DNA from: UBA668 sp046052275
Lineage (GTDB): Bacteria; Actinomycetota; Acidimicrobiia; Acidimicrobiales; Ilumatobacteraceae
Length of the DNA stretch: 36,546 bases
Direction of reading: 5' to 3'
NCBI GenBank assembly: GCA_046052275.1
Contig: JBJOMQ010000001.1
Coordinates: 1-36,546 of the forward strand
In this document: piece after piece, positions 1 to 7,438 of the stretch
How the letters are laid out: the number at the start of each line of letters is the position of its first letter
Position numbering within the stretch: the first letter of the stretch is position 1
The notes under the pieces: generated by a model
Databases searched by the model: none
What the model saw: the letters and a program-made list of their open reading frames with translations, nothing else
What the model was told of the DNA's origin: nothing
Translations under genes and position numbers: made by a program

Positions 1-93
1 CGGCCTCCATGGCTCGAGGCCGTCATTGCCGAGGTGGGTGTCGTCGAGCGACCCCTGCAGCCGGCACTTGCTTCGTACGCCGAGCTCGCGTAG
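1..93 (+). CDS. 3' end of an unidentified protein (partial)
   Basis: Frame 1 is open from the window edge to a TAG stop at 91-93 and encodes the last 30 residues of a protein, ending in ALASYAELA. It is convergent with the polyprenyl synthase gene, whose stop lies only 18 bp further on. The stretch is too short to assign a family. Reality as a gene tail is inferred from the open frame, typical codon composition and the tight convergent arrangement. Confidence 0.5.
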   Translation, partial: RPPWLEAVIAEVGVVERPLQPALASYAELA

Positions 94-111
94 CGCCGCG
101 AGGCATCACCG

Positions 112-1173
112 TCAGGCTTGGCGACGGCTGACGTAGTCGGCGAGGTCGACGAGTGCGTCGCGCGCCGCCGGTGCGATCGGTGCCGTGCGGATGGCATCGA
201 CCGCATCGGCCACGAGTGCGTCAATCGACTGCTCGAGATCAGCGAGTGCGCCGGTGTCGACGATGGCCTCCTGCACGCGAGCGACGTCGTCGTCGGAGAG
301 ATCAACACGGCCGACCATCTGCAGGATCGCCACCTGCGCAGGCGTTGCGGACTCCACTGCCCGCGCCAGCAGCGGCGTGGGCTTGGCCTCGCGCAGGTCG
401 CCCCCCACGGGCTTGCCGGTCACTGCCGGATCGCCGAATGCGCCCATGACGTCGTCGCGCATCTGAAATGCATCGCCGAGGGGCAGCCCGTAGGCACTCA
501 GCCAGGGCATCAGCTCGTCCACCCGATCAGGTGCAGCCATCGCCGCCCCGAGGTGCAGCGGCCGCTCGATCGTGTACTTGCCGCTCTTGTATCGGCAGAT
601 TCGCTCTGCCTTCGAGCGGCGACGGTCGTTCTGCACGCTGCCGAGGATGTCGAGCACCTGGCCGAGATTGAGTTCGATTCGCAGTTCGTCCCACACACCC
701 CACGCCGTGCGGTTGACCGGTGCCATCAGGCGGTCGGCGAAGACGAACGCCAGGTCGCCGATGAGGATGGCGATTCCCTCGCCGAATCGACGGCCATCGC
801 CTACCCACCCCTCGTTGCGATGCCGCTCGGCGAAGCGCGTGTGCGTGGTGGGCAGTCCTCTGCGGCTTGCCGCATCGTCCATCACGTCGTCGTGGAACAG
901 GGCGAACGCGTGCATCAGCTCGAACGCCGCTCCGGCGTCAGCCACGATGTCGTCGGAGGGGTCGCCACCAGCAGCGGCGTAGCCCCAGTGGCAGAACGCC
1001 GGACGCAGCCGCTTGCCGCCGCCCAGCACGAGTCGAGGGATCTCGGCCAGCGGCTCTGCGAGGTCGGGATCGAACGCCGCCCACCGGGCGAGCTCCGGCT
1101 CGAGCACCTCGCTGAGTCGGCGCTCGACGCGGGCCGCAATCTGCAGCAGCGAGGCAGGGGCCGAACCGGTCAC
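112..1173 (-). CDS. Polyprenyl (geranylgeranyl-type) diphosphate synthase
   Basis: All-alpha trans-prenyltransferase of 353 aa that condenses isopentenyl diphosphate with an allylic diphosphate. Visible motifs are GGGKRLRP (residues 51-58, diphosphate binding), the first Asp-rich motif DDVMDD (95-100), and the second Asp-rich region DDVMGAFGD (240-248), a form common in actinobacterial IdsA/GrcC-like enzymes. Behind it the usual GKP-x-GDDLREGKRT stretch reads GKPVGGDLREAKPT, so two normally conserved positions differ. Chain length (C20 or longer) cannot be read from sequence. The GTG start at 1173 is chosen because a TAGCCT hexamer ends 6 bp upstream. It lies downstream of xseA-xseB on the same strand but appears to have its own promoter. 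Confidence 0.9.
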   Translation of the reverse strand: MTGSAPASLLQIAARVERRLSEVLEPELARWAAFDPDLAEPLAEIPRLVLGGGKRLRPAFCHWGYAAAGGDPSDDIVADAGAAFELMHAFALFHDDVMDDAASRRGLPTTHTRFAERHRNEGWVGDGRRFGEGIAILIGDLAFVFADRLMAPVNRTAWGVWDELRIELNLGQVLDILGSVQNDRRRSKAERICRYKSGKYTIERPLHLGAAMAAPDRVDELMPWLSAYGLPLGDAFQMRDDVMGAFGDPAVTGKPVGGDLREAKPTPLLARAVESATPAQVAILQMVGRVDLSDDDVARVQEAIVDTGALADLEQSIDALVADAVDAIRTAPIAPAARDALVDLADYVSRRQA

Positions 1174-1179
1174 GTCGGC

Positions 1180-1185
1180 AGGCTA
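1180..1185 (-). promoter_or_regulatory. -10 element (TAGCCT) for a leaderless polyprenyl synthase mRNA
   Basis: TAGCCT on the minus strand is followed by 6 bp and then the GTG start, which places the expected transcription start at the first codon. No convincing -35 is seen. Confidence 0.6.
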
Positions 1186-1231
1186 CGGCCCCATCGGCAC
1201 CAGCAGCAGGCGGGCGGCCGACGGCCGCAGG

Positions 1232-1471
1232 TCAGTGACCGTCGAGGCCGGCGACTGCCTGCTCGATCTGGGCCGTGGCCGCGCCGATGCGCTCACGGCA
1301 GAACGAGATGAGCAGCGCAGCGCGCTGCACGCGCGACGCCAGCACATCGACATCGACGTCTGCCTCCTCGAGTGAGGCGAGAATCTCCTCGATCTCGTCG
1401 AGGGCCTCGGCGTAGCCGGCGGGCGGCTTGTCTCCGCCCGATGACTGTGTTCCCTTGGCTGACGGACTCAC
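1232..1471 (-). CDS. xseB: Exodeoxyribonuclease VII small subunit
   Basis: 79-aa XseB homologue, the small subunit that joins XseA to form exonuclease VII, which degrades single-stranded DNA to oligonucleotides. The core is the helical segment YAEALDEIEEILASLEEADV followed by a second amphipathic helix with SFCRERI. The GTG start at 1471 is preceded by GGAGGAGGTC and overlaps the xseA stop as GTGA (4 bp), so the two subunits are translationally coupled. Length is at the upper end for the family because of a Ser/Gly-rich N-terminal tail. Confidence 0.9.
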   Translation of the reverse strand: MSPSAKGTQSSGGDKPPAGYAEALDEIEEILASLEEADVDVDVLASRVQRAALLISFCRERIGAATAQIEQAVAGLDGH

Positions 1472-2793
1472 CGACTGACCTCCTCCACACGGCTTGTTGC
1501 CGTGCCATCTGCGAACGTTGTGAGCACGAGATCGCCTGGCGACAGGTCGGTGGCGCGGCGCACCACGCCGCCGTCGGCACGCCTCGTGATGCTCCAGCCT
1601 CGAGCCAGTGCATTGGCGGGATCGAGCAGCCGAAGGCGCTCGGCGAGTGAGTCGAGCAGCACCGCTCTCTGCCGCACCAGCGCCATCGTCTGGCGCAGTC
1701 GGTCGGTGCTCCGATCGACATGGGTTGAGGCTCGCGCCAGCGCGGCCATCACGCGCGCGTGCACCGCCATCGACCGCGATGCGAGTTGGCGCTCGCTTCG
1801 CTGCACGGCCTGCTCGACGAGGTGGCGGGCAGTGACCTGCCGCTGGTCGAGGGCAGCCGACTCGGCAGCGAGCAGCTCGCCCGCACGCCGAACGATCTCG
1901 GCGAACGCATCCTCGACGGAGTCGACGAATGTCCGCACCATGTCGACGAGCGCCGCAGCGCAGGCAGTGGGCGTCTTGAACGACCGCATTGCCACTTCGT
2001 CGGCGATGCTGCGGTCGATCTCGTGGCCGATACCGGTGAACACCGGGAGCGGGCACGCGGCGATTGCCATCGCCACTACCTCGCTGTCGAACGCGGCGAG
2101 GTCGACCTTGCTGCCGCCACCGCGTACGACTACGACGACATCGAGGTCGGCGGCAGCGCCAAGGCGGGTGATGGCGGCCGGCACATCGATCAGTGCCTGT
2201 TCACCCTGCACTCTCGAGTCGACGAGCCGCACGTCGAAGGCCAGGCCGCTTGCCTGGAGCTCGTTGGTGAAGTCGTGGAATGCGGCACTGCCGTCACTGG
2301 TGACAAGGCCGATCCGCAACGGCACCGGCGACAGCGGCCGGCGCGAGTTGGCATCAGCGAGGCCGGTCTCACGGAGCCGACGCAGCAGCTCCTCGCGCTG
2401 CAACGCAAGTTCACCCAGCGTGAAACGCGGATCGACATCGGACATCTTGAAACCGAGCGAACCCCGAGGAGCCCACACATCGGGACGTCCGGCGATGCGC
2501 ACCTTGATGCCGTTCGCGAGGTCCATGCCAGCCTTGGCCATCATCGCCTCGACCCGGGCTCTCACGCCGGCGAACAGCTTCACGCTGATCATTGCGTCGG
2601 CCCCAGAGTCGTCGACGATGTCGAAGTAGGCGTGGGTGCCCTTGGCGTTGAGCCCTTTCACCTCGCCGCGAACCCAGACTTGGTCTGGGAAGGCCTCATT
2701 CAACACCGCATTGAGCAGGGCGTTGTACTCGGCGACCGAGTAGGTGCGCTCGTCGTCGCCGTCGTCCACGGCCGACAGAGTAGAGGCCGACAT
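1468..2793 (-). CDS. xseA: Exodeoxyribonuclease VII large subunit
   Basis: Large, catalytic subunit of exonuclease VII, about 441 aa. The N-terminal OB-fold that binds single-stranded DNA is seen around VWVRGEVKGLNAKGTHAYFD. The catalytic XseA domain follows, with the family blocks PLRIGLVTSDGSAAFHDF, VVVVRGGGSKVDLAAFDSE and PVFTGIGHEIDRSIADEVA. A long helical region leads to a C-terminal segment (LARGWSITRRADGGVV) typical of the family. The ATG at 2793 is used; a GTG at 2796 directly before it is equally possible. No clear leaderless -10 or Shine-Dalgarno site is visible. It forms an operon with xseB through a 4-bp overlap. Confidence 0.95.
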   Translation of the reverse strand: MSASTLSAVDDGDDERTYSVAEYNALLNAVLNEAFPDQVWVRGEVKGLNAKGTHAYFDIVDDSGADAMISVKLFAGVRARVEAMMAKAGMDLANGIKVRIAGRPDVWAPRGSLGFKMSDVDPRFTLGELALQREELLRRLRETGLADANSRRPLSPVPLRIGLVTSDGSAAFHDFTNELQASGLAFDVRLVDSRVQGEQALIDVPAAITRLGAAADLDVVVVVRGGGSKVDLAAFDSEVVAMAIAACPLPVFTGIGHEIDRSIADEVAMRSFKTPTACAAALVDMVRTFVDSVEDAFAEIVRRAGELLAAESAALDQRQVTARHLVEQAVQRSERQLASRSMAVHARVMAALARASTHVDRSTDRLRQTMALVRQRAVLLDSLAERLRLLDPANALARGWSITRRADGGVVRRATDLSPGDLVLTTFADGTATSRVEEVSR

Positions 2794-2862
2794 CACCGGT
2801 CAGCACACGACGAGGCGAGCCGTCAGAAACAGTGTCGACGGCCGCTTGAGCGAGGTGGGCGC

Positions 2863-4725
2863 TCAGCCAGCCGCCACTGACTCGCCGGCGCGCACCTGCG
2901 CCGCATACACGCCGTCGCGGGTGATGAGCTCGTCGTGGCGTCCCTGCTCGACGACGCGTCCCTCGTCGAGCACGATGATCCGATCGGCGTCGCGGATGGT
3001 GCTGAGTCGATGGGCGATGACGATTGCTGTGCGGCCACGCAGCGCCTCGTCGAGCGCGGCTTGCACGTGCGACTCGTTCTCGTTGTCGAGGTGGCTGGTG
3101 GCCTCGTCGAGGATCATCACCGCTGGGTTCTTGAGCAGCAGGCGGGCAATGGCGAGTCGCTGCTTTTCGCCACCACTCATCCGATAGCCGCGCTCGCCGA
3201 CCACGGTGTCGTAGCCGTCGGGAAGTGATCGGATCATGTCGAGGATCTGCGCGCCACGGCATGCCGCATCGAGTTCGTCGACGGATGCATCGGGTTTCGC
3301 GTAGCGGAGATTGCCGCCAATGGTGTCGTGGAACAGGTGCGGATCCTGGCTCACCACGCCGATGGCATCTCGCAGTGACTGCTGCGTGAGATCGCGCACA
3401 TCGTGGCCGTCGACCAGCACGGCACCCTCGCTGACGTCGTACAGGCGAGGAACGAGCGATGACAGCGTCGTCTTGCCTGACCCCGAGGAACCCACCAGCG
3501 CCACTGTCTCGCCCGGCTCGATCATCAGTGAGATGCCTCGCAGCACCTCGCGGTCGTCGTCGGTGCCAGCCACGCCGATGGGGGCCTCGAGCGACGGCAC
3601 GGTGACTGCCGAGGCAGCCGGGTAGCGGAACCGAACGTCGCGGAACTCGACACGTCCTCGCGGACCGACGAGGTCGATCGCTCCTGGCCGGTCGGTGATG
3701 TGCTCGGGCGCATCGAGTACCTCGAACACCCGCTCGAAGCTGACCATCGCTGTCATCAGGTCGACACGGGCATTCGTGAGCCCAGTGAGCGGCTGGTACA
3801 CGCGAGTCACGAGTGCGGCCAGCGCAACGAGCGTGCCGCGCGAGATGTCGCCATCGACCACCAGGTGCGCTCCGACGCCGTAGATCGCTGCGGCACCAAG
3901 TGCACCGACGAGTCCGAGCGCAACGAAGAACACCCTGCCGTACATCGCCTGCTTGATACCGGCACGGCGGACCTGGCCTGCCCGGTCGGCGAACACCCGA
4001 TTCTCGTCACCCTGCCTGCCGAACAGCTTCACCAGCAGCGCGCCCGCCACGTTGAAGCGCTCGGTCATCTGCGAGTTCATCTCGGCATCCACCGTCATCT
4101 GCTCGCGCGAGATCGCCTGCAGCCTCCGGCCCACTCGCTTTGCCGGGATCACGAACATCGGCAGCACGATGAGCGACAGCAGCGTGAGCCGCCACTCGAG
4201 CGCCAGCATCGCGCTGAGTGTCGTGACCAGCACCACGACATTGCTGACGACGCTGCCGAGCGTCGAGGTGACGGCGTTCTGGGCGCCGATCACGTCGTTG
4301 TTGAGCCGGTTGGTGAGCGCACCGGTGCGCGTTCGAGTGAAGAACGCGACCGGCATTCGCTGCACCTTGGCAAAGAGCGAGCAGCGCAGGTCGTAGATCA
4401 GCCCCTCACCGATGTACGAACTGCACCAGCGCTGGACGATGGCCAGGCCTGCGTCGACGAGCGCCGCAACGACCACCACCGCCGCAATCGCCGTGATCGC
4501 GCCGCGATCGCCGGCGGGGATGGCGTCATCGAGGATGCGGCGGAATGCGAACGGCGGGATCAGCTCGACCAAGGCAGCGACCACGATCGACAGCAGGAAC
4601 AGGGCGATCGTCCGTCGGTACGGCTGGGCGAATCGCCACGCCCTGCGCAGCGATCCCTGCGACAACTGCCTGCCCCGCACCGCCTCGCGGTCGCTCCCCA
4701 TCATCATGTGCGGGCCCATGCGCAT
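2863..4725 (-). CDS. ABC transporter half-exporter (fused membrane and ATPase domains)
   Basis: 620-aa type IV-fold ABC exporter of the MsbA/LmrA style: a six-helix membrane domain (about residues 35-330) followed by a nucleotide-binding domain. The ATPase shows Walker A GSSGSGKTT (about 412-420), the Q-loop, signature MSGGE (516-520), Walker B VMILDE (536-541) and an H-loop histidine (about 572), so it should be active as a homo- or heterodimer. Substrate cannot be deduced. The frame is open further upstream, but the ATG at 4725 is chosen because TAGCCT ends 7 bp before it; the longer reading would run into the divergent lipoprotein gene. An internal ATG at 4719 is an alternative start. Confidence 0.92.
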   Translation of the reverse strand: MRMGPHMMMGSDREAVRGRQLSQGSLRRAWRFAQPYRRTIALFLLSIVVAALVELIPPFAFRRILDDAIPAGDRGAITAIAAVVVVAALVDAGLAIVQRWCSSYIGEGLIYDLRCSLFAKVQRMPVAFFTRTRTGALTNRLNNDVIGAQNAVTSTLGSVVSNVVVLVTTLSAMLALEWRLTLLSLIVLPMFVIPAKRVGRRLQAISREQMTVDAEMNSQMTERFNVAGALLVKLFGRQGDENRVFADRAGQVRRAGIKQAMYGRVFFVALGLVGALGAAAIYGVGAHLVVDGDISRGTLVALAALVTRVYQPLTGLTNARVDLMTAMVSFERVFEVLDAPEHITDRPGAIDLVGPRGRVEFRDVRFRYPAASAVTVPSLEAPIGVAGTDDDREVLRGISLMIEPGETVALVGSSGSGKTTLSSLVPRLYDVSEGAVLVDGHDVRDLTQQSLRDAIGVVSQDPHLFHDTIGGNLRYAKPDASVDELDAACRGAQILDMIRSLPDGYDTVVGERGYRMSGGEKQRLAIARLLLKNPAVMILDEATSHLDNENESHVQAALDEALRGRTAIVIAHRLSTIRDADRIIVLDEGRVVEQGRHDELITRDGVYAAQVRAGESVAAG

Positions 4726-4732
4726 GCTCCCG

Positions 4733-4738
4733 AGGCTA
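4733..4738 (-). promoter_or_regulatory. -10 element (TAGCCT) for leaderless ABC transporter mRNA
   Basis: TAGCCT, 7 bp, then ATG at 4725. It sits back-to-back with an identical TAGCCT serving the divergent lipoprotein gene, and it decides the start codon. Confidence 0.6.
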
Positions 4739-4799
4739 GGAGCGCCTCCGCCAAACCGCTGCGACGAGTCACGCTTCAGCCTCAGCACACCAGTCCCGT

Positions 4800-4805
4800 T
4801 AGCCT
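4800..4805 (+). promoter_or_regulatory. -10 element (TAGCCT) for leaderless lipoprotein peptidase mRNA
   Basis: TAGCCT is followed by CGCCCGC (7 bp) and the GTG start at 4813. The two divergent -10 boxes are 61 bp apart. Confidence 0.6.
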
Positions 4806-4812
4806 CGCCCGC

Positions 4813-6417
4813 GTGGCCCATCGAAACGTCCCGCCGAGGCTTCGCCGCCACTGCACCGCGTACCGGCACCGCCTTGCACTCATGGTCGCAGTGGCGTCGA
4901 TGCTCGCAGCCGGGTGCTCCGACAGCGGCGTGACGAGCAGCCGATCGGACGAGTCGGCCGGATCGACGACGTCCGCCCCCAGCACCGCGCCGGCCACCGT
5001 CAGCCCGTCCACCTCCGACGCGTCAGCGCCTGCCCCATGGCAGACCACCATTGCGTGGGAGTCGTTCGGCGTCGACACCGAGGTCGAGACCGGCACGATG
5101 GAAGTGCCCATCGACTACCGCGATCCGTCGAAGGGAACCTTCACCCTGTTCCTCGCCCGTCACCGCGCCGATGAATCGGAGCGCATCGGAAGCCTGCTGG
5201 TGAACCCAGGCGGGCCGGGCTTCGGCGGCAGCGACCTCGCCATCTTCGCCGACCAGATCTACAGCCCTGCCCTGCTGCGTCACTTCGACATCATCGGCTG
5301 GGACCCTCGCGGCACCGGCCAGAGCACGCCCGTCGTCGACTGCATCACCGACTACGACCGATATTTCGCTGGCACCGACATCACACCTGACACCGACGAC
5401 GAGCGCCAGCAGCTCGTCGACCTTGCCGCCGAGTTCGCGAGCGAGTGCGAGGCCAACAACTCCGACATCATCCAGTACGTCGGCACCAACCATTCGGCGC
5501 GAGACATCGACTCGATCCGGCGGGCACTCGGCGAGGACACCATCAGTTACTTCGGCTTCAGCTACGGCAGCGAGCTCGGCGCGACCTGGGCGACGATGTT
5601 CCCCGAGACCGTCCGCGCTGCGGTGCTCGACGGCGCGTCAGATCCGACAGCCGGGTTCCTCGAGGAAAGTCTCCAGCAGTCCGTCGGATTCGAGCAGTCG
5701 ATTGCTGCGTTCCTCGAGTGGTGCCGCACGAGCGACAGCTGCCAGTTCGCCTCAGGTGGCGATCCCGACAAGGCCTTCGATGCACTGATGGCCGACCTCG
5801 ACGAGCGCCCGATCCCCAGCATCGACGGACGTCCAGATGTCACGCGGTCGATGGCGCTCACCGCAGTGGCGTACTCGATGTACGACGAGTCGCTCTGGCG
5901 GCAGCTCGCCCGAGCCCTCGACAGCGCCCGGTACAGCGACGGCGAGCTGCTGCTGCAGCTCTACGACAGCTACTACCAGCGCCGCGACGACGGCATGTAC
6001 GACAACTCGCTCGAGGCGTTCCAGACCATCGTGTGCATGGACGCGGTCGAACGTCCGACGATCGCCGAGGAGGACGCAGCCGCTGCCGAGATCCGCAGCG
6101 CTGCGCCGCGGTTCTCGCCCGGCACGGTCGGCGGCTACTTCTGCACCTTCTTCCCCGAGACACTCGAGCCTCGCATCGCCATCGGCACCGCTGCCCGCCT
6201 GCCGATCCTCGTAATCGGCACCACCGGCGATCCGGCCACGCCACTGTCATCCACTCGGGCGATGGCCGATGTGCTCTTCGACGGGCGACTGGTGGTGGTC
6301 GAAGCCGACCAGCACACGGGATACGGCGTCAACCAATGCAGCATCGACGTCGTCGACCGCTACCTACTCGACCCGATCGACGGAGCACCGGTCGACGAAA
6401 CAGCGTGCAGCGAGTAG
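4813..6417 (+). CDS. Secreted lipoprotein alpha/beta-hydrolase, tripeptidyl aminopeptidase-like
   Basis: 534-aa serine hydrolase of the S33-like SlpD/SlpE/tripeptidyl aminopeptidase type, probably removing short peptides from protein N-termini outside the cell. The N-terminus has a basic segment, a hydrophobic stretch and a lipobox ending LAAGC (Cys35), so it should be a membrane-anchored lipoprotein. A Ser/Thr/Ala/Pro linker (36-75) follows. Catalytic features are the oxyanion block NPGGPGFGGS (131-140), nucleophile GFSYG (Ser250), acid in GTTGDPATP (Asp473) and His501 in ADQHTGYG, with the C-terminal TAP-like domain. The GTG start at 4813 fits the leaderless promoter and gives a proper signal peptide; ATG at 4882 would remove the basic N-region. 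Confidence 0.88.
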   Translation: MAHRNVPPRLRRHCTAYRHRLALMVAVASMLAAGCSDSGVTSSRSDESAGSTTSAPSTAPATVSPSTSDASAPAPWQTTIAWESFGVDTEVETGTMEVPIDYRDPSKGTFTLFLARHRADESERIGSLLVNPGGPGFGGSDLAIFADQIYSPALLRHFDIIGWDPRGTGQSTPVVDCITDYDRYFAGTDITPDTDDERQQLVDLAAEFASECEANNSDIIQYVGTNHSARDIDSIRRALGEDTISYFGFSYGSELGATWATMFPETVRAAVLDGASDPTAGFLEESLQQSVGFEQSIAAFLEWCRTSDSCQFASGGDPDKAFDALMADLDERPIPSIDGRPDVTRSMALTAVAYSMYDESLWRQLARALDSARYSDGELLLQLYDSYYQRRDDGMYDNSLEAFQTIVCMDAVERPTIAEEDAAAAEIRSAAPRFSPGTVGGYFCTFFPETLEPRIAIGTAARLPILVIGTTGDPATPLSSTRAMADVLFDGRLVVVEADQHTGYGVNQCSIDVVDRYLLDPIDGAPVDETACSE

Positions 6418-6438
6418 GCACAGCACCCTGACAGCACA

Positions 6439-6466
6439 GAGGTCCGGACCCGAAGGCCCGGACCTC
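6439..6466. terminator. Bidirectional hairpin terminator without T-tract
   Basis: A 12-bp inverted repeat with one A-C mismatch and a CGAA loop (UUCG on the minus strand) lies between the convergent lipoprotein gene and tRNA-Ser(CGA). No T-run follows. Its loop and inner stem resemble the hairpin downstream of pilA. Confidence 0.65.
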
Positions 6467-6474
6467 ATGTGATC

Positions 6475-6562
6475 TGGCGGAAGGAGTGGGATTTGAACCC
6501 ACGGAGGCTTGCACCTCGCACGCTTTCGAGGCGTGTCCCTTCGGCCGCTCGGGCATCCTTCC
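6475..6562 (-). tRNA. tRNA-Ser(CGA)
   Basis: 88-nt class II tRNA on the minus strand. Acceptor stem GGAAGGA/TCCTTCC, anticodon stem CACGC/GCGTG with loop CTCGAAA giving anticodon CGA (reads UCG), a long variable arm (GAGG/CCTC) and T-arm GTGGG-TTCAAAT-CCCAC. The 3' CCA is encoded. It lies 47 bp downstream of tadA, with its own -10 hexamer directly before the 5' end. Confidence 0.97.
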
Positions 6563-6569
6563 GTGCGGC

Positions 6570-6597
6570 AGGCTAGCGGACGGCCTCAGTGCGCCAA
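6570..6597 (-). promoter_or_regulatory. Promoter for tRNA-Ser(CGA)
   Basis: TTGGCG (6592-6597), a 16-bp spacer and TAGCCT (6570-6575) on the minus strand. Only 7 bp separate the -10 box from the mature tRNA 5' end, so transcription may begin at or within a base or two of the tRNA. Confidence 0.55.
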
Positions 6598-6609
6598 CCG
6601 CCCGTTTCC

Positions 6610-7083
6610 TCAGCGACGGCGGGCGAAGAAGGCACGCAGCAGACCGCCGCACTCGTCCGACAGCACGCCGCCGAGCACGGGAGGCCGGTGATTCAACCGA
6701 GCATCGCCACACACCTCGTAGAGACTCTGCACGGCCCCCGCTTTCGGATCGGCAGCACCGAAGACAAGTCGACCGACCCGCGCGTTCACCACTGCACCGG
6801 CGCACATCACGCATGGCTCGAGCGTCACGTACAGGGTGCAGTCGCCGAGACGCCAGTGGCCCACCACCGACGCCGCATCGCGCAGCGCAAGCACCTCGGC
6901 ATGCGCGGTGGGATCACCGGTCAGTTCGCGCTCGTTGTGGCGTCGAGCGATCACACGACCGTCGCGCACGACGACAGCGCCGATCGGCACATCGTCGTGC
7001 TGCTCGGCGGCCTGAGCCTCGGCGACGGCGAGCGCCATGAACTCGCGGTCGCCTGCGCCGCTGTCGTCGACGGCGTGTGTCAT
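6610..7083 (-). CDS. tadA: tRNA-specific adenosine deaminase
   Basis: 157-aa zinc deaminase that converts A34 to inosine in tRNA-Arg(ACG). Zinc-site motifs are HAE (His61, Glu63 as proton shuttle) and PCVMC (Cys91, Cys94), with the flanking TLEPCVMCAGAVVNAR block of TadA. The frame is open into the upstream tRNA, but the ATG at 7083 is the sensible start because earlier codons lie inside tRNA-Ser(GGA). Only 3 nt separate the tRNA 3' end (7087) from this ATG, so tadA is probably translated from a transcript that also carries the tRNA. It is sandwiched between two tRNA-Ser genes. Confidence 0.93.
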   Translation of the reverse strand: MTHAVDDSGAGDREFMALAVAEAQAAEQHDDVPIGAVVVRDGRVIARRHNERELTGDPTAHAEVLALRDAASVVGHWRLGDCTLYVTLEPCVMCAGAVVNARVGRLVFGAADPKAGAVQSLYEVCGDARLNHRPPVLGGVLSDECGGLLRAFFARRR

Positions 7084-7086
7084 GAG

Positions 7087-7171
7087 CGGAGGGAGTGGGA
7101 TTTGAACCCACGGTGAGTTTCCCCACACACGCTCTCCAGGCGTGCCGATTCGGCCGCTCTCGCATCCCTCC
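7087..7171 (-). tRNA. tRNA-Ser(GGA)
   Basis: 85-nt class II tRNA. Acceptor GGAGGGA/TCCCTCC, discriminator G, anticodon stem CACGC/GCGTG around CTGGAGA (anticodon GGA, reads UCC/UCU), long variable arm and standard T-arm. Unlike its neighbour, no 3' CCA is encoded: the sequence continues GCTC then the tadA ATG. Confidence 0.97.
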
Positions 7172-7182
7172 CGAGGGCGCAG

Positions 7183-7188
7183 AGGGTA
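7183..7188 (-). promoter_or_regulatory. -10 element (TACCCT) for tRNA-Ser(GGA)-tadA
   Basis: TACCCT on the minus strand ends 11 bp before the tRNA 5' end, predicting a leader of about 4-5 nt. It is divergent from the SRP RNA promoter 23 bp away. Confidence 0.5.
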
Positions 7189-7211
7189 GCGGCACGTCTC
7201 GGGTATGCCGT

Positions 7212-7217
7212 TAGGCT
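7212..7217 (+). promoter_or_regulatory. -10 element (TAGGCT) for SRP RNA
   Basis: TAGGCT 37 bp before the SRP RNA outer helix. It predicts a start near 7224, followed by a small GCGGG/CCCGC hairpin (7229-7243). No clear -35. Confidence 0.45.
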
Positions 7218-7248
7218 TCGCAGGGCAAGCGGGTACTGCCCGCAGCGA

Positions 7249-7388
7249 TGCACCCGCCGGGTGCGGTGACGGTCGGGCCCTGTGCGACGGGCGTCCGGGA
7301 ACCAGGTCAGGCCAGGAATGGAGCAGCCTTCAACGGTGCCGCCTGTGTGCCGCAGGTCGCCTGGCCATCACCGCAGTCGGCGGGTGCA
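7249..7388 (+). ncRNA. ffs: Signal recognition particle RNA, small bacterial (4.5S) type
   Basis: Contains the conserved domain IV core that binds Ffh: CAGGTCAGGCCAGGAA followed by TGGAGCAGCC (7303-7328), with the asymmetric and symmetric internal loops in place. The 3' half (TGTGTGCCG...GCCTGGC) also resembles 4.5S RNA. The ends form one long helix: TGCACCCGCCG (7249-7259) pairs exactly with CGGCGGGTGCA (7378-7388), continuing inward through TGCGGTGA/TCACCGCA. No Alu domain is present. The RNA guides Ffh-FtsY cotranslational targeting. Exact ends are uncertain; transcription may begin near 7224. The 50 bp after it, up to the exonuclease stop, hold nothing recognisable. Confidence 0.88.
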
Positions 7389-7438
7389 GTGCTGTGCAGG
7401 CAGCGGCTCGCACCGAGCAGCGTTCAGTCGGGCATCAA

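Noticed and set aside
118..1311. 397-aa open frame on the plus strand opposite the polyprenyl synthase gene
   Set aside because: Antisense shadow of a clearly recognisable gene; composition is His/Arg-rich with no family features. The same holds for plus-strand frames opposite xseA and minus-strand frames opposite pilB, the rlmI-like gene and the thiolase.
3700..4812. N-terminal 371 codons of a 905-codon plus-strand frame continuing into the lipoprotein peptidase
   Set aside because: Antisense to the ABC transporter; a leaderless promoter and a signal peptide with lipobox place the real start at 4813.
4726..4869. 48-residue N-terminal extension of the ABC transporter
   Set aside because: It would overlap the divergent lipoprotein gene and its promoter; the TAGCCT box points to the ATG at 4725.
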